64,000 nucleotides of DNA from Brachionus plicatilis (Eukaryota; Rotifera; Eurotatoria; Ploima; Brachionidae). Within the stretch, counting starts at the first letter, position 1. Each line of letters begins with the position of its first letter. Below the pieces are notes generated by a model. The model was given only the letters and a program-made list of their open reading frames with translations. It did no database searches and was not told where the DNA came from. Location of the stretch: assembly GCA_010279815.1 (NCBI GenBank), contig QEOQ01000204.1, positions 1,489,561-1,553,560 of the forward strand. Direction: 5' to 3'. Position numbers and translations under genes: made by a program. This document shows, in pieces, positions 1 to 11,740 of this stretch.

Positions 1-1900
1 TTCATATTCCCCACTGATGTCCTTAAAATTAAAAAAATTAACAAAAAAATTTTTATTTAATCTAATTTAAAATGTACATCAATCGCCTCTCTTAAAGCCT
101 TTAGTTCTTTTAAAATAGGAGCTAGTTCGCTTTTTTTTTGAGATATTTTTGATGAAATTTCTTTTTTGGACATCAATTCATCGGTTCTTTCTTTTAAATT
201 TTTGGACTCGTCATCAAACTTTTCATCGCTAGGCTAAAAAATAAAGCAACTAAAAAAAAAATTTTTTTTCAAATTTTTATTTTACCAAATGTTGTTTGAC
301 TTCGTCAAATTTTTTCCTAATAATTTCTTCGGTACGCTTCAAAGTAACATATTCGGCTTGTAGCTCAGCTATTTCCTGACGTCTGCTCTTGTAATTGTTA
401 CCTTTGCTTCTCAATTTAATCACAAAACGTTTAAACTAATTTGAATATTAAATTTCAAAAAATGTAAAAAAAATTTATAAATTGTTGCTCACGTCCTCTG
501 GCTTAATCATTTCACCATCTTCGCCCATACTTTTTCTTTTTTCATTCAATTGCTTTTCTAAGCTTGTTTGCTGGATTCTCAAGTCCTTTAGATTCTCAGC
601 CATTTGCTCCTTTTTCCTCGATATAATAATTGCTTGTTGACGAAACATAATAAGCTTTTCGTCAGATAAATCACGATTTTTATCTCTTTTTTCTATCAAC
701 TGAGCTACTTCCTTGTTCACATTATCGATTTTTTGACGAATTTCATTTATTTCAGCTTGGCTCATGGCTGATTTCGAACCAATTTCTTCACAGTCCTTGA
801 GTTTTTTTTTGTATGCCTCTATTTCCTTGGGAAATTTTTCATTAACAAAATAAGCATTAACTCGATTTTCTTCCTCCATTTTTTGCACAATTGCTTAAAT
901 AATTAAATAAAAATTTTAAATAAATTTTTTTGATAAAAATTTTAAATAAAATTTTTTTTTTACTTTCAGCATTAAGATCATGATAAGAAGCTTGTTGTTC
1001 TTTTAAAGTCTTTTCCAAGCGATCGATTTTGAGATCCAATTGATTTATTTCGCCTTTAAGCTCGGATTTTTGCTGATTTATCTTTTCTTCCCGTTCGACT
1101 TCCAGACGGTAACTACGAGATAGCTCGAGCATAGAGCTAGAATTACTGACGCCAGTCACTCGATTCTTAACTCTGTCCAGGCGCTTTAAAATTTGTTCTT
1201 TTTCTTCTTCCATTTCTTCAATTTCAGTTTTTAAATCAGCCGTAGTATGCTGCGAAGATGTCAAATTATCGTAGTTTTTGTGAGTGTCGATAAACTGGCT
1301 GATAAGACTTTCATACTATTCAAAAACATAATAAAGAGTCTAAAAAAAGTTTATTAATTTTACTTGCTGATTTAGATCAAAAATCATGGGATCTGATAAA
1401 AACTCAGGTGGAATTTCGAGCTTGATCAAAAATCGAGCCAAATAGGCTCGTTTTTTCAACTCCTGAAGCCTTTCAAGACACCATCGCATTATTGGATGCA
1501 CGACCACCTTGTCACCTGTAACTAATCCTTGTCTAAATTGGGGACTAAATATAAATTTCAATAAATTAAATTTTTTAATGGAATAATTTTAAAATTTTTC
1601 CTACACATTGTCATCTGAAGGTTTGTATTTAACCACCTTGAGAAGATTGAACATACGAATGGCGGTTTGATCAGGTCCTTCATCTCTAATATCGCATTTT
1701 TGCTAATTAATAAAATAAAATTAATAATTTGGATTTTGAAAACATTATTTTGTTACCTTAGGATCGATTTCAGCAAAGACATCATTCAAAAGCTGGAGTA
1801 AATTGATTCCATGTAAATTGTCAAAGGCGATAAAGTTTAAATTTTTCCTAAAAGGTTCTTTATTTAGTTTTTCAACGATAAACTTGACAGTGTCGTTCAT
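1..1900 (-). CDS. IFT81: Intraflagellar transport protein 81, 5' part (partial)
   Basis: IFT81 pairs with IFT74 in the IFT-B core and helps carry tubulin along cilia. Eight exons are seen, in transcript order 1757-1900, 1605-1702, 1364-1544, 964-1315, 493-893, 286-435, 78-233 and 1-21; all junctions are GT/AG and keep frame, and introns are only 48-70 bases. The start is the ATG at 1898-1900 ([20 protein letters not shown]), matching the family N terminus. The calponin-homology-like tubulin-binding head includes FRQGLV and [16 protein letters not shown], both hallmark stretches. A long coiled coil follows, with [38 protein letters not shown] and [11 protein letters not shown]. The C-terminal coiled coil lies beyond the left edge. 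The donor chosen at 1603-1604 (GTAGG) rather than two bases earlier is required for frame. The gene is head-to-head with the serine protease, about 0.9 kb apart. Confidence 0.93.
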
Positions 1901-2827
1901 TTTTAATTTTACTGAATTTTAAAGAATTTTGAATATTTTTTCTAAAATGTATATTTCAAATTTTTTTTTTAAAGAAATATTTTCAGTTTCCATAGAAACT
2001 AAATATTTCAAAACGCCTTTGACATTTTCAAGATTTTCGAAAATATGTCTTTAAAATTTTATTCTTTTTTTAGACTTTTTTAAGTAAGCAAAACTTTGAT
2101 CATTTATAATTTTTGAAGATTTGTTAGATTATTTAGAAAATTTGGACCAATTTACAGTGAGTTTCTTAGAATTAAATTTTTAAAGTTATTTTTTTGGGAA
2201 AAAATTAAAGCTAAATTTTTTCAAAAAAATTTTAAAAAAATAATTTTTTTGTAACATTTATTGATTAAGTTTTTCTTAAATGGAGAACAAGAATAAATAT
2301 CTATTTTGAAAATAACGAGTTGTTAGCATAAATTATATTGCCAGTCCCTTGTTTTTTAAAAACAGATTTTAATTATTATATTTTTTTATTGATCGAGATA
2401 CAACGGTGAAAAAAAAACCATTAAATCTCAGTCCTCGAAAATTTTATGTAAAATTTGAACATTTTTTTTGGAAGGAAAATAAACATTGTAATCATTAATA
2501 ATTTAGAGTAATCCGATCAAAAGAAATGCTGAAATATGGTCTTTAAAGAAAAATTTAATATTTACATAAGATAATTGAAGAAACAAAATTTTAATTCTAT
2601 TACTAAAAATTAAAATAAATAAATGAACATTGCTAGTCTTTGATCGATATTGAAATAATAAAACAAATACAATTAAAATAATGTAAAATTAAAAGACCTT
2701 TAAATCTATATTGTCATTTTATTAACATTAAATTTGATTTTTTTTTGTTCAAATCAGACCAAGAATTCGAATAAAAAATTTTATTAAATTCTTTAAACAA
2801 TTTTTATATAATTTAGAATAATTATAA
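1901..2827. other. Intergenic, shared upstream region of two divergent genes
   Basis: About 930 bases of AT-rich DNA between the start codons of IFT81 (minus) and the serine protease (plus). It should hold both promoters. I see no recognisable exon, RNA gene or clear core promoter motif. Confidence 0.5.
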
Positions 2828-5517
2828 ATGGAAGCGACAAATGATTTATCAACTTGTACTGATGAACCAAAAAAGGATGCATTTCCAGAATCCTATATAT
2901 CTTTTGTTAGTTGTAAATTAACAAAAAATAAAAAAATTATATGTTCTGTTATTTTTCTATTCGTTGTTTTGGTTCTAATGACCATTTGCGTTTTAATAGC
3001 CCTAGGAGCCTTAAGTAAATATTTTTGATTTTCAAATATTTCATTAAAAAAAATTTGATGAAATATTAAAAATTAAATTCAATTAAAAAAAAACCTTAAC
3101 TAATTTTTAACTAAGTGCCTTGTAAATTTGTCAGTTGTCATTCAAATGCATTTTGCATAGATAGACCATTTAGACCCAAGTGTGTGTGTGAATATGGCTA
3201 TGCTGGAAATGGCGCCACTGAGTGCGATGGTACCAAAAAAAAAATCATAAATTATACTGATATATTTCTTTTTTTTAAATTTAAGTTTGTGGATCCTCTT
3301 TTTATGATAAAAATGTTCGAATCGTTGGGGGTATTGAAGCAGAGCCTCATAGTTGGCCGTTCCATGTTGTTGTTTTGCGGAAAAATGAAAAAATATTTCG
3401 GTACAACAATCAATCAAAAGTGTTGTTCAATGAGTTCTATACATGTGGTGGTACTCTGATCAACAAAAGAACGGTAATGACGGCAGCTCACTGTGTCTAT
3501 GACCATAAACCAAATGACTTCACACGAGAAAACCGGTTCTACTACAAAAGCTCATTCAAAGTTTTTGTCGGCTGGCACGACATTCAGCTTATTAATGAGT
3601 ATTTTTACCAAAAAGAACTTTCTCTGCTCGGCATTGATGTCGAAAAAGTCATTAAGGTAGACAATTTATTAAACGATCTTTAGATGATGTGTCAATTCAT
3701 AGAAAAGAGTGAAAATATAAGTGTATTTATTTAAAGACATTTTCAGCTATGAAATATTTCATAAACATCTTTTCGCACAAATTTGGGTTTATTCAAAATT
3801 AAAAATATGAGATAAAATAATGAGAGATAGAAATTTAAAAAAAAAATCTTTCATAAATCTTTCATAAAATCTTTCAAAACCATGACTTGGAACTGGTTTA
3901 GTGACTTTTAAGCCACTTTGAAAAATATTCTTTTTAACAGCCTTGCATTACATTAATGTTTTGTCAACATTAAGATATTATTTATTGAGCTCTAAATTTT
4001 ATTATTTTAAAGATAAAATATGCATAAATTTTTGATCAAAAAATTTTACGCTTTCTGGTCTAGTTTTTTTTGATTTTTCTTTATTTTAGTTTTGTTGTGT
4101 GCTCCTCGTAATTTACCATGGCAAGACTATTCAAATTAAAAAAAAATTATATTTGTGAAATTAAGTTAAAATTTAAGTAATTTTACCAATTCGTAACTTT
4201 TGTGAGAAAAGCAGTTTATATTGATTTTAACACATGCAGGCTTGGAGAAAATACATATAAAAAATTTATTAACTAATTAGTAGAAATGCAATGAGTAAGA
4301 ATATAAATATTTTTTTGATTATTAAATAGGCTCCCTAAAAATCTAAAAAAAATTAATACAATATTTTGTTGTGTAATTGCATTTAGAGAAATTGAGATTT
4401 AAATTTTTTATAATTGGATTGAATAAATTCATAGATAACAATTAAAACAACTCTATTATTTTTATCTGTAAAAAACTGATTTAAAATTTTGAGCAAATTA
4501 ATTATTTAGTTTGGTTTTTTTTTTATAATAAATTGGTGAAAATTAAAAATTCCAATTTTTTAATAAAAATTGACACTTTTTGGCAAAAATTTAAAAAAAG
4601 TGCACATTAGTTAAAAACTCAAAAATTTTTCGCTTGCGGCCAATTTTTATGGTCAAACTTTATTTTTAAAACAAATGAATGCATTTTGAAGATAAGAAAA
4701 AGAAAAATTTCTATGAATTGAAGTTTCATCAAATTTTAAATAATATAATAATTTCTATTTAGCATGAAATGTTTGACACTCATACATATAAAAATGATAT
4801 CGCGATACTTAAACTAAAAGAGGCGGTAAATCTCGGTCCAACTGTTCAGCTAATTTGTTTGCCAAATTACAAAAATAATACTGTTGAATTCCCATTCAGC
4901 AACACAGAAGCATACATAATGGGCTGGGGTTTCCGAAATGAAACAGTCCGCATCCGAGGTAAAAAGCTTATAAATGCAAAAGTAAAAATTTTGGACACCA
5001 CTTTATGCAATTATACAAATACTATTCTCAAAAATACCACTCATTCGAATAATATGACTAGCTCAAGTCAAAGAGTCAATGATGAATACGTGAGATTTTT
5101 TTCCAATGCAAGTGAATATCAAAATTTTTTATCCTCTCTAAACATGATGTATTACATGGATGAAATGTATAAGAATAACAATATAGAAAATTCTCAAGTG
5201 TGTGCTGGCAATTATGAAATAGGCGCAGTGGATAGCTGCAAGGGTTAGCTTTAAATAATCAAAAAAATAAATTAGACTAAAAATGTGTTTTTAGGAGATT
5301 CTGGAGGTTCGCTGGTAACTTTGAGCGAGATAAAAGGGCAAAATAGATACGTTTCGTCTGGCATTGTGTCTTTTGGTTATGGTTGTGGTCGGCCTAAATA
5401 TCCAGGGTACTAAATTTTTGGAAGAATAATTATTTCCAATCTAAATTTTACTTTTTAAGAATTTATACTCGAACAAGCTACTTTTTGGAGTGGATTCATG
5501 AGCATTCAGGATATTAG
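2828..5517 (+). CDS. Type II transmembrane trypsin-like serine protease with EGF domain
   Basis: Six exons: 2828-3014, 3116-3229, 3286-3656, 4763-5243, 5295-5406 and 5460-5517, giving 440 residues in frame. The N terminus is cytosolic with no signal peptide, followed by one membrane segment (about 37-60). A six-cysteine EGF-like domain comes next (about 64-100), then a linker cysteine (102) and the activation site VRIVGG (112/113). The trypsin domain has the full triad: His169 in TAAHC, Asp236 in NDIAIL, Ser387 in GDSGG. Asp381, six before the serine, predicts cleavage after Arg or Lys. Between GWG and the QVCAG segment lies an unusually long insert (about 60 extra residues) rich in N-glycosylation sites. 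The 1.1 kb fourth intron (3657-4762) is the only large one and I see nothing in it. The layout resembles TMPRSS/enteropeptidase-type surface proteases; the target is unknown. AATAAA signals follow after 5740. Confidence 0.88.
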
Positions 5518-6212
5518 TTGATTGAAGAATGACTGGACTCGTTTTTATTGATTAAATTAACTGATTTAAAAAAAAGCTTTAAAAAAAATTAAAAGAAGCA
5601 AGATTTTTTTTCTGTTTGTTATTTTTACAAATAGAAAAATGAAGGCGTTAACCTTCGACAAGACATATGATTCTTTAATAATTTTATTTTGTTTTAAAAC
5701 TAATTATTAAATTTGTAATATATTGTCTTTGTTTTTAAAATAACTAATAAAGTATTACTAGTAAGCCTAATATGTTTATCATTGAAATGATTTTTTAAAA
5801 TCAATTTTATTAAATTTTTCAGCTTACCTTTTTTTTTCATAGAATTTTGAAAATTTATATTTTGGTAAAATAGATTAAAAAAATGTACTGCAAAAGTAAT
5901 AACTATTTAATCTCTTTTTAAAATAGTCTTTAAAAGTTTTTGTTTAAATTGGGAATTAAAAATTTTTAAAAACGCTGAAAATTTACAATATCCTTGTAAC
6001 TAAAAACAAATTTTATCTGAAGTTTAAATTTCAAGCACCAATTAGTTTATTTTATATCTTTATTACAATGAAACAAATTAATCTTTAAAAATCAAAAAAA
6101 TATGAAAAATTTAGACTAAAAGATTAATTTTGAAACTTTCCCAAGCTGTTTTTACTTATAACTTTTTTTTTCAAAAAAAAAAAATTTTATTAGCACATTG
6201 ATTTGAGAAATT
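5518..6212. other. Intergenic AT-rich DNA
   Basis: 3' flank of the serine protease with likely polyadenylation signals near 5745. No coding signal or structured repeat is recognised up to the assembly gap. Confidence 0.5.
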
Positions 6213-6443
6213 NNNNNNNNNNNNNNNNNNNNNNNNNNNNNNNNNNNNNNNNNNNNNNNNNNNNNNNNNNNNNNNNNNNNNNNNNNNNNNNNNNNNNNNN
6301 NNNNNNNNNNNNNNNNNNNNNNNNNNNNNNNNNNNNNNNNNNNNNNNNNNNNNNNNNNNNNNNNNNNNNNNNNNNNNNNNNNNNNNNNNNNNNNNNNNNN
6401 NNNNNNNNNNNNNNNNNNNNNNNNNNNNNNNNNNNNNNNNNNN
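6213..6443. other. Assembly gap (231 N)
   Basis: Unbroken run of N. The sequence and true length here are unknown. A copy of a dispersed repeat tail begins about 20 bases to its right, so the gap may hide a mobile element. Confidence 0.99.
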
Positions 6444-6465
6444 AAAAATTTATTTTTATTTTCTT

Positions 6466-6520
6466 TTACTTCTCCTTAAAGGAGGTTAATTCAATTCAAT
6501 AAATAAATAAATAAATTTTT
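6466..6520 (+). repeat. Dispersed repeat tail ending in (AAAT)n, copy 1
   Basis: This stretch (GGAGGTTAATTCAATT at its core, followed by AATA-type tandem units) recurs at 54667-54715 with only a few changes. A unique block joined to a short tandem tail is typical of the 3' ends of non-LTR retrotransposons, so this is probably the end of a truncated LINE or SINE. No coding part is seen, and the body could lie in the adjacent gap. Confidence 0.55.
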
Positions 6521-8061
6521 TTTAATTAAAGATTTAGGTCCTCAAAATTTCAATAAATTAAATGAAAGAAGCTTTATTGATTCAATTGGTTTCTTAATTG
6601 TCATATCAGATAAGAGCTGATTTGATGTAGCCTTATAGCTTACATCCACACAAGTACCACTGTGTCACAGTTGTATTTACTTCTATTACTAATTAGAAGC
6701 TTACAATGAATGTAAGATTTAATTTTAAGTTTCAGTAAAAATTTATTAAAAATATTCTCAATTTATAAAAAAAAATATTTAATTAAATAGAAAGAATAGT
6801 TATACTAGAAATAGTAAAAATTCAAATAATTGACCAAAAATATCTGTTCTAATTTGAATTTTATAAAAATTGTATTAAATTAGAATGAGCTCTTAATAAG
6901 GAAAGATTAAATTTTTATCAGAAATGTTTTAAAGTCTAAAATTAAAGCCAACTCTTATATTTTCTTTTTATTTAAAGTCCGCACTAGACTTGAGACCTGT
7001 GACTTCTAAACAACAACTACTTTCTGTATATCGAAAGAGAATTCAAAATAAATAAAAAAATTAATCTAAAATTGACGAAAAAATCTCTTAAACTTAAGTT
7101 AATCCAAGACCTAGCAAAAAAATGTATTTATCTTTCTATTTAAAATTAAAAAAAATAGAGATTCCAACAAAAAAATTATTTCAAAAAGTTAAGTTATTAG
7201 AAAAAAATGCACGACGCAATTAAAAAAGATTTGAACGAATCTGTGTCAAAGTAAACAAAATTTTTAAAAATCGTCATACAATTCAGTACTTCAGATTCCA
7301 GCAAATGTTCTGTCAACAATTCACTAACTACAAAACAAAATTCAAACTTAATTTATTTTTGATCTCAAAAAATGACTTTTTTTGAATAAATGCCTAAATT
7401 AAAGTTAAAATAAAAATGAATCAACTTTAGTAAGATTAAATATGAGATAAAATTAAAAGTTCTCAACCTAAAAATTTTAAGATTATATTCTTCTCTTTTT
7501 CATACGAAGACTACCTTTTTCCAGTCATTTAAAAAAACGAAAAAAAATCAAAAATTTTACGAAAACAGCCATCGAAAAAAAAACGTTGAAGATTGACAAT
7601 TTTTTCGTCGTTTTTTCGAAACATATTTTTAAACAGATTTCGGAATAAATTTTTTACAAAATACCAAAAATATTTTCCGAATAATGTTTGGATTTTTTTT
7701 ACGATTTTTTTTCGAAAATTTGTTATAATTTTAAATATTTATTTTAGCTAATAAAAAAAAATTTATAAATCATACATTTCTTAACAAAAGAATAAAATTA
7801 TCGAAATTCAAAGTTACAAGTAAAAACTAATGGTATTTACACAATTATTTTAAAAAATTTATTAATTAAAAAAAATATTTAATTAAAATAATATTTTATA
7901 TCATATAATCTAATTGAATTTTTTTTAATTATTTTTTCAAGTGACTCATGGGTGATAAAAAAAATAAAAAACAGTATTAAATTTAATAGAAAAAATACAA
8001 AAAAAAATACAAAAATAAAGATAGTGTAAAATTTTATTATATTTAGGTAAATTTTTTTTAT
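6521..8061. other. Intergenic AT-rich DNA
   Basis: No frame, RNA gene or clear repeat family is supported. A run of short inverted A/T-rich stretches with TTTTTCG motifs lies at about 7550-7720. Confidence 0.4.
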
Positions 8062-8348
8062 TTAATTTTTTGATTTACATTCAGAGCAGAGTCCTCTCAT
8101 AACGGTCTTGAATTTTGATTCAGTTAGACTGACATTTTTTGAACGTAAGAAATCTTTATAAAACATTAGATGAATAGTTTAATAAAAATGTAAATTTTGT
8201 TAATACCTCTAGCTGCACTTAACTCGTTAAATTTTTCAATCATTGTTTTTCCATTGCTTTTAGCCCATATATCTACATCAGAAACGAGTGCTTTTGCCAT
8301 AGTTCGAAATATAAACTCAGGATTTTTTTGCTCACCTATCATTATCAT
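8062..8348 (-). CDS. Small hypothetical protein, two exons, possibly partial
   Basis: Exon 8207-8348 joins exon 8062-8153 across a 53-base intron with GT/AG ends and the frame kept. The product reads MIMIGEQKNPEF through NELSAARDFLRSKNVSLTES to a stop after CSECKSKN, about 78 residues. The composition is balanced and helical, much less A/T-driven than surrounding frames, and an AATAAA-type signal directly follows the stop. This argues for a real exon pair. I do not recognise the family. The apparent start lies only 25 bases from a 44-base palindrome, so the exons may be the 3' end of a gene whose 5' part was lost or lies elsewhere. An upstream acceptor near 8341 would make the first exon internal. 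Confidence 0.45.
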
Positions 8349-8372
8349 ACTCTATTATTCAAATTCAAGCTC

Positions 8373-8416
8373 ATATTATGAATTTGAAGTCAAATTTGAC
8401 TTCAAATTCATAATAT
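8373..8416. repeat. Perfect 44-base palindrome
   Basis: The left half 8373-8394 (ATATTATGAATTTGAAGTCAAA) is followed without spacer by its exact reverse complement to 8416. A transcript through it would fold into a 22-base-pair stem with almost no loop. It sits just upstream of the small minus-strand gene. It could be a short MITE, a replication-derived palindrome or an assembly foldback. Confidence 0.9.
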
Positions 8417-8966
8417 ACGCCCTTGTAAATATTTGGTATTAAGTTTTTTGATCATAGTTGAACACTAGGCAACAAAAAGTTGATAATGGCTGGCAAATTT
8501 CTATTTTTGTTTTGTGAAAAAAAGATTTTAATGCACTGGAAATTTGTAAGCTTGCATATTGAGATGAACTGACTCTCAAAATACTATTCAAAAATTGTAA
8601 TATATAATAGATTTTAAAGGCCTTTATAGTATCTGTGATATTTTAAGAGTTATAAAATGAATACTTTGTTATTGCTATTTGGTTATTGTTCGTGGACTAA
8701 GTTGTCACAGCCATAAAAATTTATTTTGGGGCCTTTTATTTTTGAAAACGAAAATAAATATTTTATTTTTCAGATTTTTAAATTGTCAAAATGAATAATA
8801 AAATGATTGACTTATTTATGATAGGCTAAAATATAATGGTTAATTTTGTTTAAATTAAATGAGATATTTTATTTTTTTCGATAAGATAAAAATCAAACAC
8901 TCAGCTTGTATTTAAATAGCATAAAACCAGCTAAAGTTTTTTAAGTCAAAAAATAAATACTAAATA
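8417..8966. other. Intergenic AT-rich DNA
   Basis: No supported gene; upstream flank of the PAN-domain gene. Confidence 0.4.
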
Positions 8967-9551
8967 ATGGAAGTTTTAAAGATATTAATGGTAAAAAAAA
9001 TATGTTTTTGTCTACTCTTGCTTTACTTTAGCTGATTTTTAGACTATTACAGCATTTTTAAATGCAAGAGTATATGCAATTGACTGGAAAAGTTCATCTC
9101 ATGGAATATGGGCAATCGGCTGTGACTTTCATGAAAACAATCTAAAAAATGAACTATCAAAAGGCGAAGATTGCAGTGAGAAATGCTTAAAAACAAGCGG
9201 GTGCACTCATTATTCGTGGAATAGTTACAATGGTGGCACATGTTGGATGAAAAAAGGACGAATATCAAAAGAAAAAGCATTTAATGCTGATGGTGTGGTA
9301 TGTGGGATTAACAATAACTCAGGAAATGGGGAAAGCTCAGGTGATCAAGGCTCGAGTACTACTGGTATTTATTTTTATAAAATAAAAAATTTTTTTACAT
9401 TATACTGAATTTTTGAACGTAATTAGCAAAGTTTTACAATCGATGCAAAATTTTTTGATGCATCTTGTTAAGTGAACTTAAATAATTTTAACTTTCAGTA
9501 GAAAAACTTGTAGGAAAAAGCATTTTTTTTTTCTATAATAAAAGAGATTAG
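8967..9551 (+). CDS. Secreted PAN/Apple-domain protein
   Basis: Exon 8967-8990 supplies only MEVLKILM. After a 52-base intron, exon 9043-9364 completes a signal peptide (ends near NARVYA, residue 20) and encodes one compact cysteine-rich domain: a CDF cysteine, then GEDCSEKC, TSGCTHYSW, GGTCWMKKG and a closing VCGI. This spacing is the PAN/Apple-like pattern seen in many secreted invertebrate proteins. A Ser/Gly-rich tail follows. The last exon is uncertain: the best in-frame choice is 9499-9551 (acceptor after CTTTCAG, stop TAG), giving 130 residues. An earlier acceptor near 9427 would end after about ten residues. PAN domains bind protein or carbohydrate; the ligand is unknown. The next gene downstream is also a small secreted protein on the same strand. 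Confidence is high for the first two exons and low for the third. Confidence 0.75.
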
Positions 9552-10587
9552 TTAAATTTTTAATAAATTAATGAAATAAAAAACCTATTTATAAAAAACG
9601 GTGATATATTTTTTTTTATTTTTGAGGACCAAAAATAATAAAATTAAAGATTAAAGAAAAAACTAAGAAACAGTGTTTAATCTCGTTTAATTTTTTATTT
9701 ATTTATAATAAAACGAAAAAAAGGTTTACTAAATTATTAAGGACCTATACCTTTTTTCTTTTTTTGAACTAATTAAAATGTTCATCTCTGCTTGATTATT
9801 GATAATTTGAAAAGAGACCGCACAAATTCGTTGAAATAATCTCTTGAAGATTTATTTCCGCTTTAGACTCATCTGGAACTTAAACAGCTTTAAAAGGGTA
9901 TATATTTTGATGTAATGACCAAATTAGATAACTATACATCTATTGGTATTTTATTTTTTTATTCCTAGATAATTAATTGAGATATTCAACTGTTTCTTTC
10001 AAGTAAATCTTTTTTTTTAATTAAATTTATTAAGTTTTAGTTATAATTAATAAAAAATATTGAAAATGACGAACAAAATTTAAGCTTTATTTGAGCTTTT
10101 ATTGTTTTTCTTAGTACTGCAAGATTATATTTTTAAAAGAAACAGAGCATATTTTTTATTTAAAAAGTAAAATATTTGATTAATAATTTAAGATCAAATT
10201 TATTTTTTTAAAATCACATTAAAGATGGCTTATTTTTAAGATTACTTTTCATTTTTGTTAACTTTCAAGTGTAAGATTTCCAAATTGTTAAGAAAAAAAC
10301 GCCAAATAATTTTTCAAAAAACCAATTTAAATGTTATATACTGTTCTAAATTTTAGAAAAAATAATTTTTATATTAAAACATATTTCAGTTGGGCTCAAA
10401 TAAACAATAAATGTTGACTTTTAAAATTGAATTACTTTATTTTAGATAATATACTTTTCAAAATTCTTGTTGACATTGAAAAATTTAAATGAAATAAAAA
10501 TTTCTAAACATTATTTATTTGCGTAATAGATTTTATTTTGTTATAAAAGGAAAAATGTTGGTAACAATCTTTCAGATAAATTTAAAA
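9552..10587. other. Intergenic AT-rich DNA
   Basis: Separates the PAN gene from the barrel-domain gene. An AATAAA-like signal lies near 9573. No exon linking the two genes is seen, and the downstream gene has its own signal peptide. Confidence 0.45.
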
Positions 10588-11186
10588 ATGAAAATATTAA
10601 TAAATATTTTGAGTATTCTTTTATTATCTGAATTCTGTTATGGACTAAAAGGTATTGCTCAATTGACATGGTACGAATCATATGCAAGATGCTGTAAATC
10701 AAATCCAAATTATAACCCTACCGTATCAACTATTGAATGTGATTTGTATTCTGCTTGGTTTAAACTTAAATATTGAAAATTTTCATTAATTTTTAAAAAA
10801 ATATTTTTTAGCTCATATCCAGGTTGGTTTGCTGGTTATTCAAATCAAAAATCGTTGAGTTGGGTGAAATCGAATAATATCATATCGTTTTTTGATAGTT
10901 CAGATCCAAATGGAGTTAGGTGGGCTACTAAATATGCAAGGAAAACAATTCGTTTAAAGAAAAATGGAAAAACGTTTACAGCTATTATAGCTGACACTTG
11001 TGGTGATCATGATTGTAATGGATGTTGCACTAAAAATGCTCAAAATGGTTTCTTGGTCGATATGGAATACTAGTAATAACGATTTCAAATTTTTTCTATG
11101 ACTAATTATTTTTTCTAAGTACTGTTTTGAAAAATCTTGGAAGCTTGAATGCTGCAACTGGAAAAATTGAATTTGAAATTTTGTAA
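10588..11186 (+). CDS. Secreted RlpA/expansin-like double-psi beta-barrel protein
   Basis: Three exons, 10588-10757, 10812-11072 and 11120-11186, give 165 residues in frame. The ATG at 10588 is preferred over upstream in-frame codons because it directly begins a signal peptide (MKILINILSILLLSEFCYG). The mature part starts GIAQLTWYES, with paired cysteines (RCC), then a conserved core: IRLKKNGKTFTAIIADTC, DCNGCC, GFLVDMEYYTVLKNLG. The ADTC...GCC...VDM arrangement with a terminal small hydrophobic segment is that of six-stranded double-psi barrels (RlpA, barwin, expansin, GH45-like). The Asp of ADTC sits where the conserved barrel Asp lies. Such proteins bind or loosen polysaccharides, but enzymatic activity cannot be read from the sequence. 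AATAAA lies near 11214. Confidence 0.82.
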
Positions 11187-11740
11187 TTAATAATACGATT
11201 TATTTGGTTATCAAATAAAAATAATTTCAGCATTTAATTATTATTTAAATAATCAAAAAACACTTTAATCTTAAAAAAAATATTCACAAAGTTTAATTAT
11301 TTAGTTTTATTAGATACACAGTTTAATTATTTAAAAAAATTTTTACGAAAAAGCCCGTAAAATTATCAATCCAATTCAGATTTGAGCTATTCGCAGAAAG
11401 GCAAAGATAAATTTAATTTTTGCTCTTAAGAAAATTTTTTGGGTAACTCTATTGCAACACAGTGTGTCAATAAATTATTTTATTGTAAATAAAATAATTT
11501 ATTGCGACACTATATACGGTTAAAAAAATAAAAAAATACAAAAAATTTGCGAGCATTATGTTTAATGCAATAATTAATATTTAATTAATTTTGCTTATTT
11601 AAAACTAATCTTTGTGTTTATATAAATTTAACATTGCGTCATCTAAATAATTATAAAAATAAATATATATTGTGCATTTTGTTAAGTCTAAAATGAATTA
11701 AAACTTCGAATTCGATTATGAAAATCCCGAGTTCTTCGGG
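11187..11740. other. Intergenic AT-rich DNA
   Basis: 3' flank of the barrel-domain gene. A short hairpin (CCCGA/TCGGG) at about 11727-11741 precedes the repeat copy. No gene seen. Confidence 0.4.

Noticed and set aside
6203..6502. Frame spanning the N run
   Set aside because: It exists only because N codons contain no stops.
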